A stretch of DNA of 7,031 bases from Micrococcales bacterium (GTDB lineage Bacteria; Actinomycetota; Actinomycetes; Actinomycetales; Dermatophilaceae), in assembly GCA_003132125.1 (NCBI GenBank), contig PKWT01000311.1, positions 1 to 7,031 of the forward strand. Direction: 5' to 3'. A program made the translations under genes and the position numbers. The first letter of the stretch is position 1. The number at the start of each line of letters is the position of its first letter. A model generated the notes under the pieces. That model had not been told where the DNA came from. It did no database searches and saw only the letters and a program-made list of their open reading frames with translations. Below are positions 6,000 through 7,031 of the stretch, piece by piece.

Positions 6000-6932
6000 G
6001 TGGATAAGGGAATGCGGCTGATGGCGGTGCATGCGCACCCCGATGACGAGTCGAGCAAGGGTGCGGCGACGATGGCCCGCTATGTCGCCGAGGGCGTTGA
6101 CGTCCTGGTGGTGTCATGCACCGGTGGCGAGCGCGGCGACGTCCTCAACCCGGGACTCAAGCACGACCCCGAGATCCTGCGTGACCTGCCCGAGGTTCGC
6201 CGTCGTGAGATGGCCAAGGCCCAGCAGATCCTTGGCGTCCAGCACACCTGGTTGGGTTTCGTGGACTCCGGCCTGCCCGAGGGCGACCCGTTGCCCTCCC
6301 TGCCCGACGGCTGCTTCGCACTCGAGCCGATCGAGGTGACGACCGATGCACTGGTGCGGGTGATCCGGGACTTCAAACCGCACGTGATGACCACCTACGA
6401 CGAGCACGGTGGCTATCCCCATCCGGACCACGTCATGTGTCACACGGTGTCGATGTCCGCGTTCGCTGCGGCCGGTGACCCGACGGCATACGCGCATGCC
6501 GGCCAGCCCTGGCAGCCTCTGAAGATCTACTACAGCCAGACACTGACCAAGGGTCGGATCCTCGCGTACCACGATGCGATGGAAGCGGCGGGGCTCGAGT
6601 CCCCCTACGGCGAATGGATCTCTCGATGGCAGGAGCGCGGAGAACGCACCATCACCACGAGGATCGAGTGCGCCGACTACTTCGAGCTTCGGGACCAGGC
6701 GCTGTTGGCTCACGCCACCCAGGTCGACCCCGACGGCACGTGGTTCAGGGTTCCGATGCAGATGCAGAAGGACATCTGGCCGACTGAGGACTTCGAGGCG
6801 GCGCTGTCCTATGTGCCGCTCGAGCTGCCGGAGTCCGACCTGTTCGCCGGGCTGGGGACCCCCGGGGAGGCCGATCGGCTGGCCACCTCGGATCGGCTGC
6901 ACATCGCCTATGACGGACGGAAGGACACCTGA
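6000..6932 (+). CDS. mca: Mycothiol S-conjugate amidase
   Basis: A 310-residue zinc hydrolase of the LmbE/PIG-L family. Mca cleaves mycothiol S-conjugates of electrophiles and antibiotics into a mercapturic acid, which is exported, and glucosaminyl-inositol, which is recycled into mycothiol. The motif HAHPDDESSKGAAT supplies His13 and Asp16 as zinc ligands and Asp15 as the likely general base; GGYPHPDH supplies His144, the third ligand. Blocks HTWLGFVDSGLPEGD, YDEHGGYPHPDH and AHATQVDPDGTWF match Mca more closely than the related deacetylase MshB, and the length is close to M. tuberculosis Mca (288). The GTG start at 6000 has AGGAG 5 nt upstream; an in-frame ATG at 6012 is the alternative. 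It is divergent from DUF4307 and overlaps the next gene by one base (ATGA). The gene indicates that the host makes mycothiol. Confidence 0.95.
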   Translation: MDKGMRLMAVHAHPDDESSKGAATMARYVAEGVDVLVVSCTGGERGDVLNPGLKHDPEILRDLPEVRRREMAKAQQILGVQHTWLGFVDSGLPEGDPLPSLPDGCFALEPIEVTTDALVRVIRDFKPHVMTTYDEHGGYPHPDHVMCHTVSMSAFAAAGDPTAYAHAGQPWQPLKIYYSQTLTKGRILAYHDAMEAAGLESPYGEWISRWQERGERTITTRIECADYFELRDQALLAHATQVDPDGTWFRVPMQMQKDIWPTEDFEAALSYVPLELPESDLFAGLGTPGEADRLATSDRLHIAYDGRKDT

Positions 6933-7031
6933 TGGATCCCGAGAGCGTAGACGTCACCGCGGGGCTGGAGGGCTTCCTGGCCTTCTTCCTGCTTGCCGTG
7001 GCGCTGTACCTCCTCATGCGCAACATGAATG
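6932..7031 (+). CDS. Small single-helix membrane protein, 3' end outside window
   Basis: The ATG at 6932 overlaps the mca stop in an ATGA arrangement, which indicates translational coupling. The visible 33 residues are an acidic N-terminus (MDPESVDVTAG) followed by a hydrophobic helix of about 16 residues (14-29, GFLAFFLLAVALYLLM) and the start of a basic tail (RN). The charge pattern suggests the N-terminus is outside and the C-terminus cytoplasmic. M. tuberculosis has a small membrane protein, Rv1083, in the same position after mca, and this is probably its counterpart. Function is unknown, and the stop lies beyond the window. Confidence 0.7.
   Translation, partial: MDPESVDVTAGLEGFLAFFLLAVALYLLMRNMN

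Noticed and set aside
5953..6021. A 22-codon reading frame (MCVELIVRYDAEQERTWIRE and two more residues) overlapping the mca start, which could be a cysteine-containing leader peptide
   Set aside because: It has no Shine-Dalgarno at the right distance, it begins upstream of the likely mca transcription start, and a frame this short is expected by chance in GC-rich DNA.

Overview
The window is a piece of a GC-rich actinobacterial chromosome. The strongest clue is a clear mca gene (mycothiol S-conjugate amidase), because mycothiol is made only by Actinomycetota. The greA, DUF4307, mca and small-membrane-protein order also matches the Mycobacterium tuberculosis Rv1080c-Rv1083 neighbourhood as I recall it. 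Start sites without Shine-Dalgarno sequences and with a TANNNT box 6-7 nt before the ATG fit an actinobacterium too. An organism in or near the Micrococcales is my guess, not something the sequence proves.

Layout. (1) 1-834 (+): the 3' part of an AbiEi-type winged-helix/DUF559 nuclease-fold protein; its start lies before the window. (2) 835-1008: a non-coding stretch with a 21-bp tandem duplication straddling that gene's stop codon, a perfect 14-bp inverted repeat with arms 73 bp apart, and a likely leaderless promoter. (3) 1009-4822 (+): metB-like cystathionine gamma-synthase, a GlmL/MutL-type ASKHA ATPase, and an ACT-domain threonine ammonia-lyase, with gaps of about 25 nt. (4) 4879-5908 (-): greA and, upstream of it, a small DUF4307 membrane protein. 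(5) 6000-7031 (+): mca, divergent from DUF4307, followed with an ATGA overlap by a one-helix membrane protein cut off by the window end.

How the genes fit together. metB belongs to methionine and cysteine synthesis. Threonine ammonia-lyase makes 2-oxobutyrate, as does the gamma-lyase activity common in the MetB family. GlmL proteins are normally linked to adenosylcobalamin-dependent glutamate mutase, but no mutase subunit is in view, so this copy is an orphan here. greA rescues backtracked RNA polymerase. mca removes toxic thiol adducts from the cytoplasm.

Most of the window is ordinary housekeeping sequence. I found no convincing new multi-gene system. The points most worth a second look are the inverted repeat and tandem repeat upstream of metB, the orphan glmL between two 2-oxobutyrate-linked enzymes, and its unclear start.
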